From Adiantum capillus-veneris (lineage: Eukaryota > Streptophyta > Polypodiopsida > Polypodiales > Pteridaceae): DNA of 64,000 nt. A program made the translations under genes and the position numbers. The stretch is from NCBI GenBank assembly GCA_014529385.2, contig CM043970.1, forward strand, positions 62,605,496-62,669,495, read 5' to 3'. The notes beneath the pieces were generated by a model that was not told the origin of the DNA, searched no databases, and was given only the letters and a program-made list of their open reading frames with translations. How positions within the stretch are numbered: the first letter of the stretch is position 1; each line of letters begins with the position of its first letter. Positions 1 through 12,419 of this stretch are shown here, piece by piece.

Positions 1-1002
1 TTTTAAGGAAGAAGTCATTGATATGATTCCTTGTCAATCAGCATGCACCTTATAACCTGGGATGTCGACCTACTATATACCTTAGTATCTTCAGAACTCA
101 TTGTCTTGGTGGCTACCTAATCTATAAGATGTATTGAGTGTAGCTACTTACTAGTAGGCATCCAGGATGGTAGTTATAGTGTTTCTTGTAGTAGAAATTT
201 GTTGGTCTGGTAGCTAGGTTTTCCCAGCTGGTGGGGTTGTAGTAAAATTTTTTTTGGTGTGGTAGCTAGGTTTTCCCATCAGGTGGTGTTTGAGCACAAT
301 GTAGCAATTCAGGTCAAGAGGTGGATATTTTCCCTTTTCACATGACAATATGTCCTTGGTAGCTACCTTTTGTAAGTACCTTGCTTGGTAGCTATCCCAT
401 TATTTGTGGTGGGGTGTGCTCATGAGGTGGCTACAATGACATGGATTTCAATATTTCTTGAGAGCAACACAATTATGGTCTAGGTAGCTACCCATGCATT
501 TGGTTTGCAGCCTCCCAAGGTAGGGCGTGACGAATCCCTTGCTACCTTCCATACAGGGTAGCTATCCCCTAGGATTCAACTTGCTATTGGTTGAAGATTA
601 TAGTCAGGTAGCTACCACTCTACCTTCATTTTTGGTTGGGTGCTATATGGTGGTAGGTGCATGAAACTGGTACACTAACAAATCATACAGGTAGCTACCC
701 CCTAGGTGGTGGCAACTTGAAAAAGAGCTCATCAAGGAGGCTAGTTTGGTGACAGGTGGCTATAGATTGCATGACGCTTGCTAGCTTCCTGTATTAGGGA
801 AGGTATTTTGAAGTGCATAGTTTCCATCAAATATACTTAAGCTGACTAGGCCATAAGTAGGTACAATCAAGTGCATAATAGAAATAGGTCAACAATTTTT
901 TTATACTTGTTGCTTAAACCGTTCTCATATGGATGCGAAGTCCAAAGGTTTGCATGTTTATAGGTAGAATTCTTCCTTCAATTTCAAAGAGCCCATCCAA
1001 AT
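1..1002. repeat. GGTAGCTACC-rich non-coding spacer
   Basis: No credible coding frame is seen here. The block is dense in the perfect 10-bp palindrome GGTAGCTACC and one- or two-base variants. Exact copies lie at 358-367, 483-492, 607-616 and 690-699, with many TAGCTACC or GGTAGCTA half copies between them. The spacing is irregular, so this is not a simple tandem array. The same palindrome fills two other spacers in the first 10.6 kb. It could be a dispersed satellite-like sequence, an intron, or protein-binding repeats of a mobile element. Confidence 0.6.
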
Positions 1003-2790
1003 GTGAAGATTGGGAAACGAAATTTCGAGAAACTGAAGCCATACTTTGTCCGCAAACTTAAGGATAGGTACACGTGCTGCTGCATAACACATGTCCAGAT
1101 GTCTTTTTTGAGAGATTCCTTAAACCAAATAAGGCAAGGTTATCTTGGCTTGCATTCTGTCAGCTGTACTTGCCAATGTAAAATTTGTGGGGCCACTGAC
1201 AAGTGCAATGCATGTGCTCAAACCTACAACAGTATGATGGTACTATGGGAATCTATTGTGTGTCCGAAGTCTGAAAGTGCCAGCCATCACAATACAAAAT
1301 GTTTAATGGGAGAATGCTCTATTTGAGGACCAGAAAAAATGCCTGCATGCCGAAGGGAAGAATCACAGACACGATGCATCATGACAGTCAAGATATTCGA
1401 GGAGGTCGAAGTTGGACAAACAGATGCCGAGAAAAAGAAGAAGAGGAAAGTCCTTTCATTCGAGATGAATAGCAAAGAGCTTCTGGTTTTGTTTAGGGAT
1501 CACTTGAAGAAGTATATCCAACATAACTCTGTGTATAGATGGCAGGATGAGCAATTCAAACAGTGTCTTCTAGTTTTTCCAGAAACGGTGGTATTGTCTG
1601 TAGTGGACTTTGTAGTGAACTACACGTTCAAAGAGCAGAACGAGATTCAAACAATGCACTAGTACTTTGATCAGGTCACAATATTTGTCCACATCACCTA
1701 TATCCGCGTTGCAGGAGTGGTCCAAAAATATTATCACTTCTACATATCAGATGAAAAGACTCATGATACTCTTTTTTTCCAGCATTTTTCATGCTACATC
1801 ACCAATGGTTGCAACAACTTGGCATAGCAGTCCAAGAACATTGGGTGTGGTCAGCCTCTCAATTCAAAGCCAAGAGGCCTTTTTACTTTGTTGCTAGGTA
1901 TGCCACTCTAACAGGGGCTCTTATGACATGGAATTTTTTAGGATCAGGTCATAGAAAAGGTGAGCATGATGGAGCAGGGGCTGTCATCAAACGTCGTCTC
2001 ACTCATGAGCATTTGAAGCCAAATGGAGTAAACTCCAGTGTGCACATGAAGTTGTAGCATGCTTGAGGGAGACCATGTCTACAGGCGCGCAGAGGCTTCT
2101 TATCCATCAAAGACCAGGCTAGTATCACGAGTGTTTTGGGAGATCAAGTTAGATGAGGTCGATCGAAGTAAGGCATCGGATTGTAAGGTTGTCCCTAATG
2201 CATGGAGCATTCATTGCGTAGCTGGTTATTTGCTGACAAATGGGAGAGCTCTGAGAAGTAGGACACTATCATGCTTTTGTAGTGCATGTATGCACGGTCT
2301 TTGTAGGAGATGCTCCAATTTTGCGCATGTGGGGTCTTGGGAGTACGTTTTGATTGATCCCACGGATGACTTTGAGGCGGAGGAACAAACAGACAATCCA
2401 GCCTATGAAGGACATTATGACGCCCTAATAGATGTTCTGCATGTAGATGATAACTTTGCTATTGCTGCAAGTGCAAACAATGAAGAGCTTGCAGACTTCT
2501 ATTTGTTGAAGTGCATGGGAGAGAAGTCATGCATTGAGTCTCCAATTACCAATTCTTGGGGTAATTGTTGCTTGCAAGGATCTTATGTGGTCAAGGGACT
2601 TTGGTACGAGTAGGGATCTGGAAATCCACATGAATACAAGCTCTTGCACTCGAAGCCTGAAGTCTATATGTTATCACACCTTGTGAGAGCTATCAAGTTT
2701 CCCATGGAGAGAATTGACCGCAACTTGTTTATGATGTCCCCCGATGTATATGAGGCTGTTTACAATAGCATTCCCTTTGATACATAGGGA
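1003..2790 (+). pseudogene. Decayed DDE-transposase-like gene of an unclassified family
   Basis: Several plus-strand frames read as one protein broken by frameshifts and stops. The first part (1003-1326) is cysteine-rich, with CTCQCKICGATDKCNAC-like spacing and a second cluster ending CLMGEC. The second part (1339-2050) carries NYTFKEQNEIQTMH, then an in-frame TAG, and in other frames ISDEKTHDTLF and FGSG/SGH-RKGEHDGAGAVIKRR-type text. The last part (2059-2790) has FAHVGSWEY, DFEAEEQTDNPAYEGHYDAL and an ending like SPDVYEAVYNSI. I recall the pattern 'DGxxxQFK ... SGHGKGxxDGxGAxxKR' from uncharacterised eukaryotic transposase-like proteins, which suggests an RNase H-fold nuclease. That is inference and the superfamily is not established. 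The gene is clearly broken, and GGTAGCTACC spacer lies upstream. Confidence 0.5.
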
Positions 2791-3980
<1,190 letters not shown>

Positions 3981-4330
3981 GGTAGCTACCATTAGACAAC
4001 AGTCAGGTACCATGTAGAAATAGGTATCTACCAGAAAGAAACAGATAGCTGCCACATAGAGCTACCATGCAGATAAAGCTAGCTACCATGCTAATACCAA
4101 ATAGCTACCAGTAATGAGCAGCTAGCTACCATGCTGACTCAATAGATAGCTACCAGTAATAAGAAGCTAGCTACCATGCAGAAAATAGATAGCTACCAAT
4201 CTTAAACAGGTAGCTACCATGCAAAAATAGATAGCTATCAGTCAAGAATAGGCAGCTACCATGCAGAAAATAGAGCTAACATTCATAAACAAGCAGCTAC
4301 CATGCAGAAATAGACATCTACCATACAACA
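3981..4330. repeat. Minisatellite of ~43-bp units built on TAGCTACC
   Basis: The core GCTACCATG recurs at about 4083, 4126, 4170, 4213 and 4255, a spacing of 42-44 bp. Each unit holds two half-units, one like AGCTAGCTACCATGCAG and one like ATAGATAGCTACCAGTAAT. Exact GGTAGCTACC copies are at 3981-3990 and 4209-4218. Degenerate units extend to about 4330. It shows the dispersed GGTAGCTACC palindrome turned into a regular tandem array. Confidence 0.75.
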
Positions 4331-4599
4331 AGATTTATACTGATGGCATTTGCAAGGAGGAGACAACACAGTTGACTAAGATTTAAAAATTTCAACTCAA
4401 TTACAAATTACTTGAAGTACCGCGTATCATTTCCCAACAAAATCACAAATGCCAAGAAGTATGAGATATTCATTTTAGTAAGAAGCCAGTTTTACAGTTT
4501 CAAGAAGGCTGATATAAATAGGTCAATGATACAAAAAGGGGTTATCAACTCCCATTGGTTGTTTACACAAGTACATAGGCCCAAACCTAAACTTGGTCT

Positions 4600-5748
4600 C
4601 TTACGACCGAGTCGCTTTTCTCTGTGACCAAAATTTGATAACATATTGGAAAACCTGGTCCTTCTCATTCGATATCATGTGCATCCTGACATACTGATCA
4701 GGATCTTGCACATAGTTTCACCCCTTTAGCCACGGCAATAGAGTGTTCGTGAGGTAGCTAGGATCCTGTGATTCGTCATCCGATTGAAATGTTGGTGGAC
4801 ATATCATGGTTGTATCACTGTTGATAATATTTTTGTACCATGTATCGTCCACCATAAGAATTGATGACCCCCTCCAATCTAGTCTCCTTTTTAAGAGCTC
4901 CGATAATCCCTTTACAAAAACTGGTTTTGCTTCTCCGCCTTGCAGCTCTCTTATATCAGTAAGTCTGAAAGGCAATTGGACGCAGTTAGTTTGGCAAAAT
5001 TGCTCTTTCCAGATTTTGGGGTGCATCCCGCTTAGGCAACCCTTAAGTGTAATATTCATGTTTCTGTAAGTGCAGCTGGACTAGATGCAAAGGTGAAAGA
5101 TGTCTGCGAATTCACGAAGAAATTGAAGCACATCTGCCCTGATTATGAAAAAGGTTCCACGGTCACTGCCTCCCTTTAACACTTTTCGACAGAGAAAATA
5201 TTTGGTTCTCGAAGGGATCTCTGGATTTGGGTATCTTCTCAAGAGAGCCCCATTCATGTCTAATACCAGGACTTTTTGAGTAGGACAGGTTGGAGGTGGC
5301 GTACCCTCCATCAGCAGAGCAGTCACAATTCTAATTGGGAAAGGCATTAGAACATCCTTCCACCTTTTTGTTCAGGAACTTACATCTTTCTGTAACTCTA
5401 ACGAATGCACTTCTTTCGGAGGCTCTGGCTGCACATCTTGCCCCAAAGGGGAATCTTTCTGAGCATCACCGATAGGGACGAAGTCTGGAGGGGCCGCTGG
5501 GTGCACATGCGTGGATGCCCCGAGAGTAGGATCCTGTGATTCATCATTAGACATTGTACCACTCTTCATGTCAGTGCCTTCCTTGCTAGGAAAAATAGCC
5601 AAAGATTGTATAGGTAGGAGCAGCTCTTTGGTGTTTTTGTTGTGTTGGAAAAACCTGTGCATCGTAAAGTAGACAAGATATTCAAAACCGCTTCCAATCC
5701 TTGGGGCATTACCCATTTCCACCTGTTGTAGCCCAAGTTTGAGTTCCT
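4600..5748 (-). pseudogene. 3' exon: FCP1/NLI-type HAD phosphatase-like domain
   Basis: The acceptor GTTTGTTTAG precedes a linker with EELKLGLQQVEMGNAPRIG and SNDESQDPTLG. The domain follows in the same frame after one TGA: KVLVLDMNGALLRR (HAD motif I region), FFIIRADVLQFLREFADIF, then a TAG where Trp is expected (HLCI-stop-SSCTYRNMN). Next come FVKGLSELLKRRLDWRG and SSILMVDDTWYKNIIN (late HAD acidic motif), then TLLPWLKG. A TGA follows, but the frame continues with NYVQDPDQYVRMHM to a stop near 4600. This matches the order of FCP1/NLI-interacting-factor domains, which dephosphorylate Ser/Thr in targets such as the RNA polymerase II tail. The motif reads DMNG instead of DxDG; I recall plant homologues with DLNG, so this may be ancestral. 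Three nonsense codons make it a pseudogene. Confidence 0.6.
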
Positions 5749-6108
5749 CTAAACAAACAGAACGCAAGAGTCACAAAGTTGCAATATTAATTTTTCTATA
5801 GAGAAAATGGATCTCACCTCAATGGACAAGGCATCAAAAGACACATGCACCACATCACAAGTCACATAAAAAAACACTTTGACATGAAAGATGAACTCCA
5901 GGTTGATCCAAACGTTCTATTGTTACATTACGAAAGGATTGTGGTACAAAGAAGGATAGTGGTTTGATACAAAAAGGATGGTACAACCAAAAAGGCTCAT
6001 AGAAGGGTTGGCTATAAAGCATCACTCATGGACACTAGGTAGAGTCTAAGTCAGGCATCTTTTTGTCCATGTGTTTGTAACACCTTTTTTGAGGTTTGCT
6101 CCACTTAC

Positions 6109-6889
6109 TGCACTAGTGTCCCCATCCACAACCACAAAATCCTTCTCTTTAGCACTCTCCGATCCTTTGGCTGCATCCACCCTTTCATTCTGGTCTCCCC
6201 TTGCCCCCCCTGCAGGAGCAGTAACTATTAATAAACACCCTAATCAAGCCATACAGATGAAAACATCTCAGAGACTACCCAATTATACCTGAAGTCCCTT
6301 TGTGTTTTTTTGCATTTCTTGCCGCTGCAAAAGCCTCTGCAATATTAGGGCTTTTTGAGGGAGATTTATCTTAGTTAACCGGTATGGATGTCAAGGGTTT
6401 GCTATGATAGTGGATCTTGAAGATCTCCAATTCTTCCCTAACAAGTGGCGATTCCTCAAGTATTTCATGCGCTATGGGGAGAACATCACCATCCATTAAC
6501 TGGGTTTCCTCTATATCAGGTACATCTATTTTTGAAACATCCCAAAAATAAACTCTAGGTGAATTGTAAAAAACAATGATGTGTAAACTTTATACTAAAC
6601 AAGTGCTTCGAAGGACCCAAGGAACTGCTGCTACCTTCCAGATTGCAATGTCTCTCTTCCTTATCAGAGAGAACACTGATCGTAGCGCCCACTTTGACCT
6701 CTTTGGAGATCACTTCGGTGTTTAGATCACCCTTTTCAGCATCTGATCAATAGATAGGAATTTTAGGCAACATTTATTGACAAAACCATACAAATATTGT
6801 ACGAATGTCCCCGAAGAGAGGGTTACCAAAAGTGTCATCTGATTTGGTTGAAAGGACCTGCGCCTCACTTTTTTTCTTGGAGGTAGATT
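6109..6889 (-). pseudogene. Small linker exons encoding an acidic, hydrophilic region
   Basis: Four short minus-strand coding pieces are bounded by consensus-like splice sites. They are 6889-6827 (after GTGCAG, before GTAACC), 6742-6635 (after GATCAG, before GTAGCA), 6527-6289 (after AAATAG, before GTATAA) and 6209-6109 (after CTGCAG, before GTAAGT). Joined, they read without a break except one TAA in the third piece after SKPLTSIPVN. The peptide is acidic and lysine-rich, for example DAEKGDLNTEVISKEVKVG, VPDIEETQLMDGDVLPIAHE and VDAAKGSESAKEKDFVVVDG. It probably forms a flexible linker between the RING-like and HAD-like halves. The join from 6109 to the last exon (about 5748) does not keep frame with this donor; a weaker GTGTTA donor just downstream would. 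Confidence 0.5.
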
Positions 6890-7347
6890 CTGCACAAGCA
6901 TTAGGCAATTTAGGTTATGACAAGCTAACCATCAATGGATATAACCTTAAAGATTATGTCCCACCATGCTAGATACCATTGCATGAAAATGGTAGTTATC
7001 CCCAGACTGGTAGCTACCACAATACTAGTGGGTAACAACACTCTGCTGGGTGGCTCAAACCATAGTAGCTACAATTTAGCCAGTACAATATTGGTGCCTA
7101 AATATTGAATGTAAGACACATGATCATGGGAATAAAGTGGTAGTCACCCCCTACCATAGCTACCACCTTTGGAGTAGTTAGCACATAAGCCACTAGCCAC
7201 CTACTATCCAGCTAGCAACCAAGTCAGCACTTGTGACTAGGCAGGCTTGACTTGGGTGGGGTGGACCACCACCTACCATAGGTACTACCACCTTTATAGA
7301 AGCTACCACATAGTCACTAGCCACCTAGCCACATACTACCCAACCAG
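6890..7347. repeat. Intronic GGTAGCTACC-rich block, left part
   Basis: Dense in GGTAGCTACC (exact copy 7009-7018) and in TAGCTACCAC, CTAGCCACC and CCAGCTAGC variants. It lies between the predicted acceptor GTGCAG (6895-6890) and the solo LTR at 7348. With the block at 9970-10596 it forms predicted intron 1 of the RING/HAD pseudogene. Confidence 0.55.
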
Positions 7348-7606
7348 TGAGGCGGTCCGGGGCGGGCAACAAGAAGAGCAACCTCTAGACACCCTTCAAG
7401 GCTCCCGTGCTGCTCAATGGGGCTGGGGCACAACACAACACAAACCAAAACAACAAACCCACAACCAAATCCCAACTACACAAGGGGCACCACCTAGTTT
7501 AAGAGCGAGCTAGGACGCAAAAGAGGAGAATCGTTAGAGCAACCCACAAACAAGCAAGGAATTTACACTAACCCTAACACCAATGGAACACTCTCACACA
7601 CTAAAA

Positions 7607-7610
<4 letters not shown>

Positions 7611-7672
<62 letters not shown>
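7611..7672. repeat. (AG)n microsatellite inside solo LTR A
   Basis: About 31 AG units. Copies B and C have no comparable tract at the corresponding place, so it expanded after copy A inserted. Confidence 0.95.
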
Positions 7673-7676
<4 letters not shown>

Positions 7677-8174
7677 TGTACAACTTAGCTTCAACTTTAT
7701 ATTTTGCACAAAAAGGAACTTAGAGCTTGCAGAATCAAGTGACAAGATTTGGTTATAGCATCACTAGCACATTGTCTTAGGGTTATGGGAGCCCTCTCAC
7801 CATCCACCCTCTTACAATGGTAGCCAAACAATAGCCAATGAATCACAAGCAACAAAACAACAACCTTCAATGAAACAAGTCACCTTATGAAGCTGAATGA
7901 GTTTGCCAAGCCAAATTGGAGGAGAAGCGTGAGCCTTTGGACATGAATTGCACCCAAAACTACCAATTCATTGATGTTGGGGTAGATACAACAATGGTAG
8001 GAAGAATATCTTCTACTCACACTCACTCAAACTAGCTCAAGCTTTTCTATGCACCAAAGTGATGGTGTATAGAAAGCTTACTCTCTCTTTACAACCAAGA
8101 TAGAACTGGCGTGTGCTACGCTCAATCTAGTGTGCAATGGTATAGTGATGTCTTTTACAAAGAGGAATGGGTTC

Positions 8175-8182
8175 TATTTATA
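8175..8182 (-). promoter_or_regulatory. TATA box of solo LTR A
   Basis: On the minus strand the sequence reads TATAAATAG in the context AAAACCTATAAATAGAACCC. The same context is found in copy B (20803) and in a weaker form in copy C (23049), which supports a conserved LTR promoter. Confidence 0.55.
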
Positions 8183-9969
8183 GGTTTTAGAAGCCTTGAT
8201 TAGGATTAAGCCTAATCAATTTTATTAGGAAAGATCAAGGATTATGAATTTTTATGAATTTCAAATGAGAATGGGGTCTCTCTTATCTCTTGAGTCACAT
8301 GGATGTGGGCTCAAGTAAGAGAATTATTGATGTGGTGAAAGGAGAGAAACTTCCATGGGAGTGAGTGAATTTGGTTTACTTGTGTGGTTGCCTACTCCAT
8401 ATGTTGATAGTGTGGGTGCATTTTTACAAGAGAAGTTAGTTGTTAGTGGTAATAATCACTAGAATTGTTAGTGATACATTTACAATGGGTAGGATGAGTT
8501 GATTTGATGAAGGAAGAGGGGTGAATTAAAAGAGAATCATTGAGATGGTGAAGCTTTGAAGAATCTTGAACTCACCCTTGTGTAGATTGTGGAAAAAATG
8601 ACCGCTGGTCTTCTTCTTCTTCTTCGCTTCTTTACGCCGCCGCCACGGTTGACCACCACGATGAAAAGAGGATTTGTTGATGAAAAATCCTCAATTTGCA
8701 GAAGTTATCATGGTTAAGATGCTGAATTTTAGATATTTTTAGGAGAGGTAAATGAAATTGTAACATAGAAGCAATAGAGAGAGACATGGAGAGGGTGTAT
8801 GTATGTAGAGGTTCATAAAAGAACTATAGGGATGAGAGAGAAGGGTAATGGTGAAGAGGGTGGGAGAAGCCATGGAAATTGCAGGTTTGAGTGAGGGAGG
8901 GATGTGTAAGAGTGAGTAGGTGTGTGGAAGGGTGAGAGAAGACTAAGGGCTACTTGTGAGAAAAGTGGGCAGACTTGGGTCCACTCAAAAAATCATAGCT
9001 CACCGTTGGTAGCTCTAAAAATCATGAAAACAATTGAAGTGATTATTCAGAGCGTGGGCTACATTTTCTCTTTTGACCACCGCTCCAAATTCGGAGTGGA
9101 GATAGGTGCCAAAATTCTCACCAAAAAGCCTGTTTTTATGCCTGCAAAAGTCTTTTAGTGGCCCCCTCCTTTGTTGAATTTGTACAATGCATCCAAGAGT
9201 GAGCCCCTCCTTTGTCATATTATAATACAAAGCATCCAAGTTGCCCTTGACCCATGCATGGAGGAGGATTATTGGTGAATAAAGAAATATATACATGGTG
9301 GGACTAGTGTATGGACTATTCATGGACTTTAGCTCAATGAGCACATGATGTTAGAATAATGAGTAAAAATAATAATAAAAATATGGAGGAGTTATGGATA
9401 TGGAAAGATATTGGAATCATATGATATGGTCCCTCCTTCAATTATTTTGGGTGAAAGAGGAAAAGGTATGCAAGTAAATAATATAATAAACGTAACCAAT
9501 GAGTAGAAATCAATTTTTTGTTTTCACGAGGGTGAGGGTGAAAATGTGGGAGTGATTTGTATAAAGGAAAAATATGAGGTTAGAGTATGTACATATTGGC
9601 AAAAAATATAATTATGGTGTAAGAGGATGAAAGAAGGTGTACATAGGTTTAATAAAACACACACCTAAGTAGAAATATTTAAATAAAATACCAAAATAAT
9701 TATAAAAAATCCCTATATTTAGGCCATATATACAATGAAATATTTACACACAAAGAAGCCATAATATACTTTTATTTTTTTTATTTTTTTGGCTCAACTA
9801 GCCCAGTGACTAGCTAACTGAAGGTTTTTAAGAAGATATGGGAAAAGCCCCCTAACTCACACACGCCTATGTACAGTGAAATGGTAGGGATAGCCATAGC
9901 GTTTGGGTGAATTTGGTAGGGTGGAGTAACTTACTATGGAAATTATGGACAGCCAAAAAATGACTATCA

Positions 9970-10596
9970 CCAGCTAGCAAGTCAACATTTGTGACTAGAT
10001 AGTGCTGAAGGGTGGCTACCTGTGATGACTAGGTAGTGCTGACTAGGTAGCCACCACTCAGCAATAGCTAGTCACTAGCTAGCTCTGAGTAGCTAGTGGT
10101 AGCTAGTCAGCAGCTAGCCATCTACCACCCAGCTAGCTACCACCTTGCCAACTAAGACCTACCTAGCTAATATCTAGTCTTGAACACCTATACATGGTAC
10201 CACCTAGCCAACCACATTGCTACCACATGTACAAGAGGTACCACAGTTCTCTTGGAGGGAAACTGCTAGCCATTAAGAAATAGGCACCATAGCTACTGTC
10301 AAACAAGGTGGCTACCCTTCATGTCACACTATTAGATGTCTTCCCCAGTAAGCTAGTACTTGTGGAGATGCAATTATAGGTATCCACCTTTGAGATCATG
10401 CACATATGACACCTACAAGTATGCACGGGCCTGAAGTTGTACTGGTAGTAGAATAGTAGAATAATTCTACCACAAACACAACTACCTCTATGTTAGGTGC
10501 CTACCCATATGTTACCTAGGAAGATGGTAATAACAATGCCCATTCTCAGCCACATTCACAGATACCATATGTAAATGAGCAAAATGACATGCTTAC
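9970..10596. repeat. Intronic GGTAGCTACC-rich block, right part
   Basis: A tangle of TAGCTAGC, AGCTACCACC, GTAGCCACC and GCTAGTCA words, continuing the block interrupted by solo LTR A. It runs up to the predicted donor GTAAGC of the RING-like exon at 10596. No coding frame is seen. Confidence 0.55.
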
Positions 10597-12331
10597 CAAA
10601 CTTTAAGCATCCAGGAGATGTGTCACTCCCGCTATCTACAAACATTAATTCCTTGATATTATCTGGGATGAGACGACCACAACTTGCAGCCAAGCATGTT
10701 CCCTCTCTGCCAGCAAGGTTGGCAAAACAATATATATGGTAAGCATGTCTGCAGGGGACTATGAATATCCCGAACGCCTCTTCATCGCACATGAGCAGTC
10801 CACATGCACTGCAGCTATCAGGCACCTGCGATATCTCAGCATTAGGTGGTGGCACTTTGGGGGTGGAACCTGCAAATGAACCGGGTTTTTCCTGCGTTGC
10901 ATGGCATTTACAAAATCAACACGAGCATTCAGTATGGGGAGAATTTCTTCGTTCATCTCAATTTCCCTAGTAATCTCAAGTAACTCTGCACTGCATTCAT
11001 CATCCTCCACCTCAGCTTGCAAGGTCTCTAGCGTCATTTTGAGCTTGAAGACCGGTTCCTTCTCGCTTTCCACATCAGCACTATCCGCCACAGATGATTG
11101 CAGCTCCCCCAATCCATGTTTGGCTTTAGCAAGCTGTGTTGTTACACTATTAATGATTGACATTGGCCCCTCACTTAGATGCACATTTTCTTGCATGGCA
11201 TCTTGTCTTTTACACGCTTCATGGTACTGCGTTAATGCCTTTTCTTGGCTAAGTTCCGTAGCCATTCCAACATCATCAAGTTCACGAAGAGACAAATTTC
11301 CAAGCCTTGAAAATTTGGCCGCATTGTGCAAGCTAGAACCCCTGCTAGAATCCCCCTCATCTACATTCGTAACGATGGTCATGCGCCACGAGCTCTGTGG
11401 TGCACTTGCAGAGTGGTATGCTGCCCATCTCTGTTTCTTCAGCTGCAGCTTGCTAGATTCCATATTGGCTACAATGCTCTCAGCAAAAGCTGCCCAATTC
11501 ACAGCCCCTCTCAAATGTTCATAGAGAAAACCCCTGGCAAATGCCTTTGTTACTACCATAGTTCCCAGGAGGCTCCTGGTACACCGAAGTGAACATGGAG
11601 TAGAATTTGCTCCAAAATTCCTTCTTAAGAAACCTGTATTTTACTTTGCTGCCTCTCTTTGGCACCTCAGTAAACACTTGCAGCCAGTCTTCATCTGAAA
11701 AATCCTCCTCATTGAGGAGCCTCGGATCCTGTCCAGCACAATTAAGCTTGTACACCTCATGGGCCTCTGCTTTTGTCATGCAAAACTGGCTCTTCCTCTC
11801 AAAGTTGACATGAGGAGGCTGCCACCTAGACATCGGTGCAGGAGAAGCGGGGGTTCCGACATTTTGGTCCGATCGAGAACGAAGAGCTTGCCTCTCCTCT
11901 ACAACAGGTGTTTCATGAGTAGGATTTGGCCTTCTCTTCTTCACCCTGTGTGTGTCATGGTCCTCCCCCTCAGAAGTAGAGTATGCAACTCTTTTGTTTG
12001 GAGAAGCATGCACCACGTGCCTGGGTGGTGTCTTCCTCACCGGCTTGCTCTCTTTATGCCTGGCTTCTTTCTCCTAAGACCTGTGCTTGTGTGCCTTCCT
12101 TTCTTTCCCCACCAGCTCCTTGACGTGGTGTGGAGAGGACTGAGCCCGTTTGGTGCACGACAGTACCTCCATGCCCCTAGTTCTCCGCGTCATAATTGCC
12201 CCGCTCGCGGCTGTAACAAAGGGGCCCAAGCCACTCAAACTCACTTTTAAAAAAAAGACACTAATATGTATATATTGAAAAGAAAAACCCCCCATGTTCT
12301 CAAATTCGGTACTACAAGTGACCTCCACCAC
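10597..12331 (-). pseudogene. 5' exon: basic N-terminus, coiled coil and RING-H2-like finger
   Basis: The N-terminal part is basic and low in complexity (HKHRS, stop, EKEARHKESKPVRKTPPR, later VKKRRPNPTHETPV), suggesting a nuclear protein. A folded-looking block follows (MTKAEAHEVYKLNCAGQDPR ... EEDFSDEDWLQVFTEVPKRG ... FWSKFYSMFTSVYQEPPG). After a frame change near 11555 comes LYEHLRGAVNWAAFAESIVA and then a long charged helical stretch (ELLEITREIEMNEEILPI) that looks like a coiled coil. After another frame change near 10850 the end carries CSAC ... VPCRHAYHIYCF ... C..SCGRLI. This fits RING-H2 spacing (C-x2-C, then C-x-H-x2-H-x2-C), with an atypical last cysteine pair. RING-H2 proteins are usually E3 ubiquitin ligases, but that role is inferred here. 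The exon ends at the donor GTAAGC (10596-10591). Confidence 0.5.
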
Positions 12332-12419
12332 TTACAAACTTAGGTAGTAACATGAAGTGACGAGCTCCCAAAAATCAAGTAGGTAGCGTACCACCTTAGC
12401 ATGCATATACCCATAGAGA
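12332..12419. other. Short spacer
   Basis: Sequence between the 5' end of the RING-like pseudogene and the LINE relic. It has one TAGGTAGCGTACCACC word reminiscent of the GGTAGCTACC family and nothing else recognisable. Confidence 0.3.

Larger units (their letters stand above)
7348..9969 (-). mobile_element. Solo LTR copy A, 2.62 kb, minus orientation
   Basis: In minus orientation the block starts TGATAG (9969) and ends CGGACCGCCTCA (7348), a TG..CA frame as in LTRs. It matches copies B and C in inverted orientation over its whole length. Examples are the GTACATAGGCGTGTGTGAG block near 9870, the TATA region near 8178 and the last 100 bases. CCAG flanks both sides (7344-7347 and 9970-9973), or ACCAG if one terminal base is shared. 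Joining the flanks restores a sequence like that at 7209-7240, as expected for an insertion. No internal region or second LTR is present. The family and its coding partner are not visible in the window. Confidence 0.7.
4600..12331 (-). pseudogene. Decayed multi-exon gene: coiled-coil/RING-like half plus FCP1/NLI phosphatase-like half
   Basis: Read on the minus strand, one gene explains two otherwise separate coding blocks. Exon 1 (12331-10597) ends G|GTAAGC with one base of a codon left over. The next exon (6889-6827) begins after GTGCAG and completes that codon in frame. The following predicted exons, 6742-6635, 6527-6289 and 6209-6109, also join in phase 1. Their introns (84, 107 and 79 bp) have a normal plant length. 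Intron 1 holds GGTAGCTACC repeats and a 2.6-kb solo LTR. The last large exon (about 5748-4600) encodes the HAD domain. I count in-frame stops near 12075, 6405, 5370, 5079 and 4719, plus frame changes near 11555 and 10850, so this copy is dead. Whether it is a host gene or cargo of a mobile element is unknown, as is the function of the combination. Confidence 0.5.

Noticed and set aside
1-1002. CRISPR-like array
   Set aside because: Repeats are short palindromes at irregular distances with no uniform spacers, and the DNA is plant nuclear.
5081-5347. DMNG in the HAD motif as a sign of lost catalysis
   Set aside because: I recall DxNG variants in plant homologues, so it cannot be taken as decay; the nonsense codons are better evidence.
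10901-11524. 207-codon plus-strand frame
   Set aside because: It is antisense to the RING-like exon, whose minus-strand text is protein-like; the plus frame is a shadow.
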